This document shows positions 6,863-7,633 of a stretch of 7,633 nucleotides of DNA, piece after piece. The notes beneath the pieces are model-generated. The model did not search any database. It saw only the letters and a list, made by a program, of their open reading frames with translations, and was not told the origin of the DNA. A program made the position numbers and the translations under genes. The DNA is from JADGAU01 sp045047105 (GTDB lineage: Bacteria > Pseudomonadota > Gammaproteobacteria > GRL18): the NCBI GenBank assembly GCA_045047105.1, contig JASFYQ010000149.1, positions 1 through 7,633 on the forward strand, written 5' to 3'. The number at the start of each line of letters is the position of its first letter. Within the stretch, counting starts at the first letter, position 1.

Positions 6863-7633
6863 ATTTTTTTAAAATGGGCCAATAAAGAAAAGAGTCCCGT
6901 TGAGTTTGTAAGTCAAAATATACTAACTATCTTAGGCTATACTCCAGATGATTTCATGGAAGGTAAAATTAAATATTTTGATTTAATACATCCTGATGAT
7001 ATTGCTAAAGTAATGCACGAGATCGATTATTCATCCACGCATGGTATAGATGAGTTTACACATGAGCTATATAGAATAAAGGATAATTTAGGTAATTATC
7101 ATCATGTTTATGAACATACTCAAATCATACGTGATAACCAAGGAAATATTATCCATTATCAGGGATATATTTCAGATGAAACCGATTTTTTTCAAAAACA
7201 GGAACGGCTTGAACTGGTTTTATCTGGTACAGGCTTAGGCCTGTGGGATTGGAACCCCTCTACAAATCATGTTGTTTTTGATGAGCGCTGGGCAAATATG
7301 TTAGCTTATAAATTATCAGAAGTAGAGCCTTCATTAGAGTCTTGGGAATCCAAAGTTCATCCAGACGATATAAGTGATTGTTATAAAGACATTCAAAAAC
7401 ATCTTGATGGTAAAACACCATTCTACAATAATATTCATCGTATGATGCATAAAGATGGTAAGTGGCGATATATTTTAGATAGAGGCAGAGTAGTTGAACG
7501 AGATATAGATAATAAGCCAATACGTTTTACTGGTACGCATACTGATGTAACTGAGCTGAAAGAGTCTGAAATAAAACTCAAAAAAAGGACTTTGGAGTTA
7601 GAACGTTTAAATCAGCAACAAAATAATATAGTT
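6863..7633 (+). CDS. Tandem-PAS sensor protein, runs off the window, unconventional start
   Basis: The frame is open for 257 codons to the window edge. It encodes two PAS domains: PAS1 (about residues 1-110) with PVEFVSQN, LGYTPDDF, LIHPDD (41-46) and HYQGYISDET, and PAS2 (about 116-230) with GLGLWDWN, HPDD (166-169), HKDGKWRYILDRG and a GTHTDVTE ending. A charged coiled coil (230-257) then leads out, as usually precedes a GGDEF, kinase or further PAS domain, so the output is unknown. PAS homology starts almost at the first codon (IFLKWANKEKSPVEF), as in PAS domains that begin with an F-x-W-x-N pattern. No ATG, GTG or TTG occurs before the ATG at 6956, which would delete PAS1 residues 1-31. 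The candidate start is ATT at 6863, abutting the TAG of the gene upstream in the same frame. Alternatives are readthrough of TAG, a mutated start, or a sequencing error. Confidence 0.8.
   Translation, partial: MFLKWANKEKSPVEFVSQNILTILGYTPDDFMEGKIKYFDLIHPDDIAKVMHEIDYSSTHGIDEFTHELYRIKDNLGNYHHVYEHTQIIRDNQGNIIHYQGYISDETDFFQKQERLELVLSGTGLGLWDWNPSTNHVVFDERWANMLAYKLSEVEPSLESWESKVHPDDISDCYKDIQKHLDGKTPFYNNIHRMMHKDGKWRYILDRGRVVERDIDNKPIRFTGTHTDVTELKESEIKLKKRTLELERLNQQQNNIV

Noticed and set aside
6874..6885. ATG at 6874 as start of the PAS gene
   Set aside because: It is out of frame with the PAS coding sequence and meets TAA after three codons.
7260..7520. 86-codon minus-strand reading frame
   Set aside because: It is antisense to the second PAS domain; its composition (Tyr/Leu-rich, no motif) fits a shadow frame.

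Overview
The window is strongly AT-rich, and its contents point to a Gram-negative proteobacterium, most likely a gammaproteobacterium. The reasons are an initiator tRNA close to the E. coli sequence, a PDC-sensor protein of a type I associate with gammaproteobacteria, a lipobox peptide, and dense c-di-GMP and histidine-kinase signalling. I cannot name the genus. A free-living, redox-responsive (for example marine or methanotroph/sulfur-oxidiser-like) lifestyle is only an inference from the c-type heme sensor.

Layout. Bases 30-106 (minus strand) encode initiator tRNA-fMet with a good sigma70-type promoter to its right (120-147). Two back-to-back inverted repeats adjoin that promoter (149-190). 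A 379-residue soluble PDC/Cache-like sensor protein with no visible output domain lies at 328-1467 (minus). After an AT-rich gap comes a tiny plus-strand lipoprotein-type reading frame of 27 residues (1714-1797). Its 3' end overlaps, tail to tail, a 167-residue MltR-like gene on the minus strand (1781-2284). The 466-base gap 2285-2750 holds two hairpin-forming inverted repeats and a possible promoter, but no convincing gene.

The right half is a plus-strand signalling block. First is a cytoplasmic PAS histidine kinase with a complete catalytic core and no receiver domain (2751-4157, GTG start). After a 116-base gap with an 8-bp palindrome comes an 862-residue membrane protein (4274-6862). It has a periplasmic CxxCH heme-c motif, a HAMP-like linker, a GAF-like region, an intact GGDEF domain with an I-site, and an EAL domain with all catalytic residues. 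Directly after its TAG stop, in the same frame and without one intervening base, begins a tandem-PAS sensor protein that runs off the window (6863-7633).

How they may work together. The kinase, the heme-c cyclase/phosphodiesterase and the PAS protein look like a locus that senses redox or oxygen state and adjusts c-di-GMP. The partner response regulator and the output domain of the last protein are not in the window. The most unusual point is the junction at 6851-6865. The PAS gene has no ATG, GTG or TTG that would preserve its first PAS domain. It has an ATT codon immediately after the TAG, with an AAAGG ribosome-binding site at good spacing. This suggests a rare ATT start, a stop-codon readthrough, or a recent start-codon loss.
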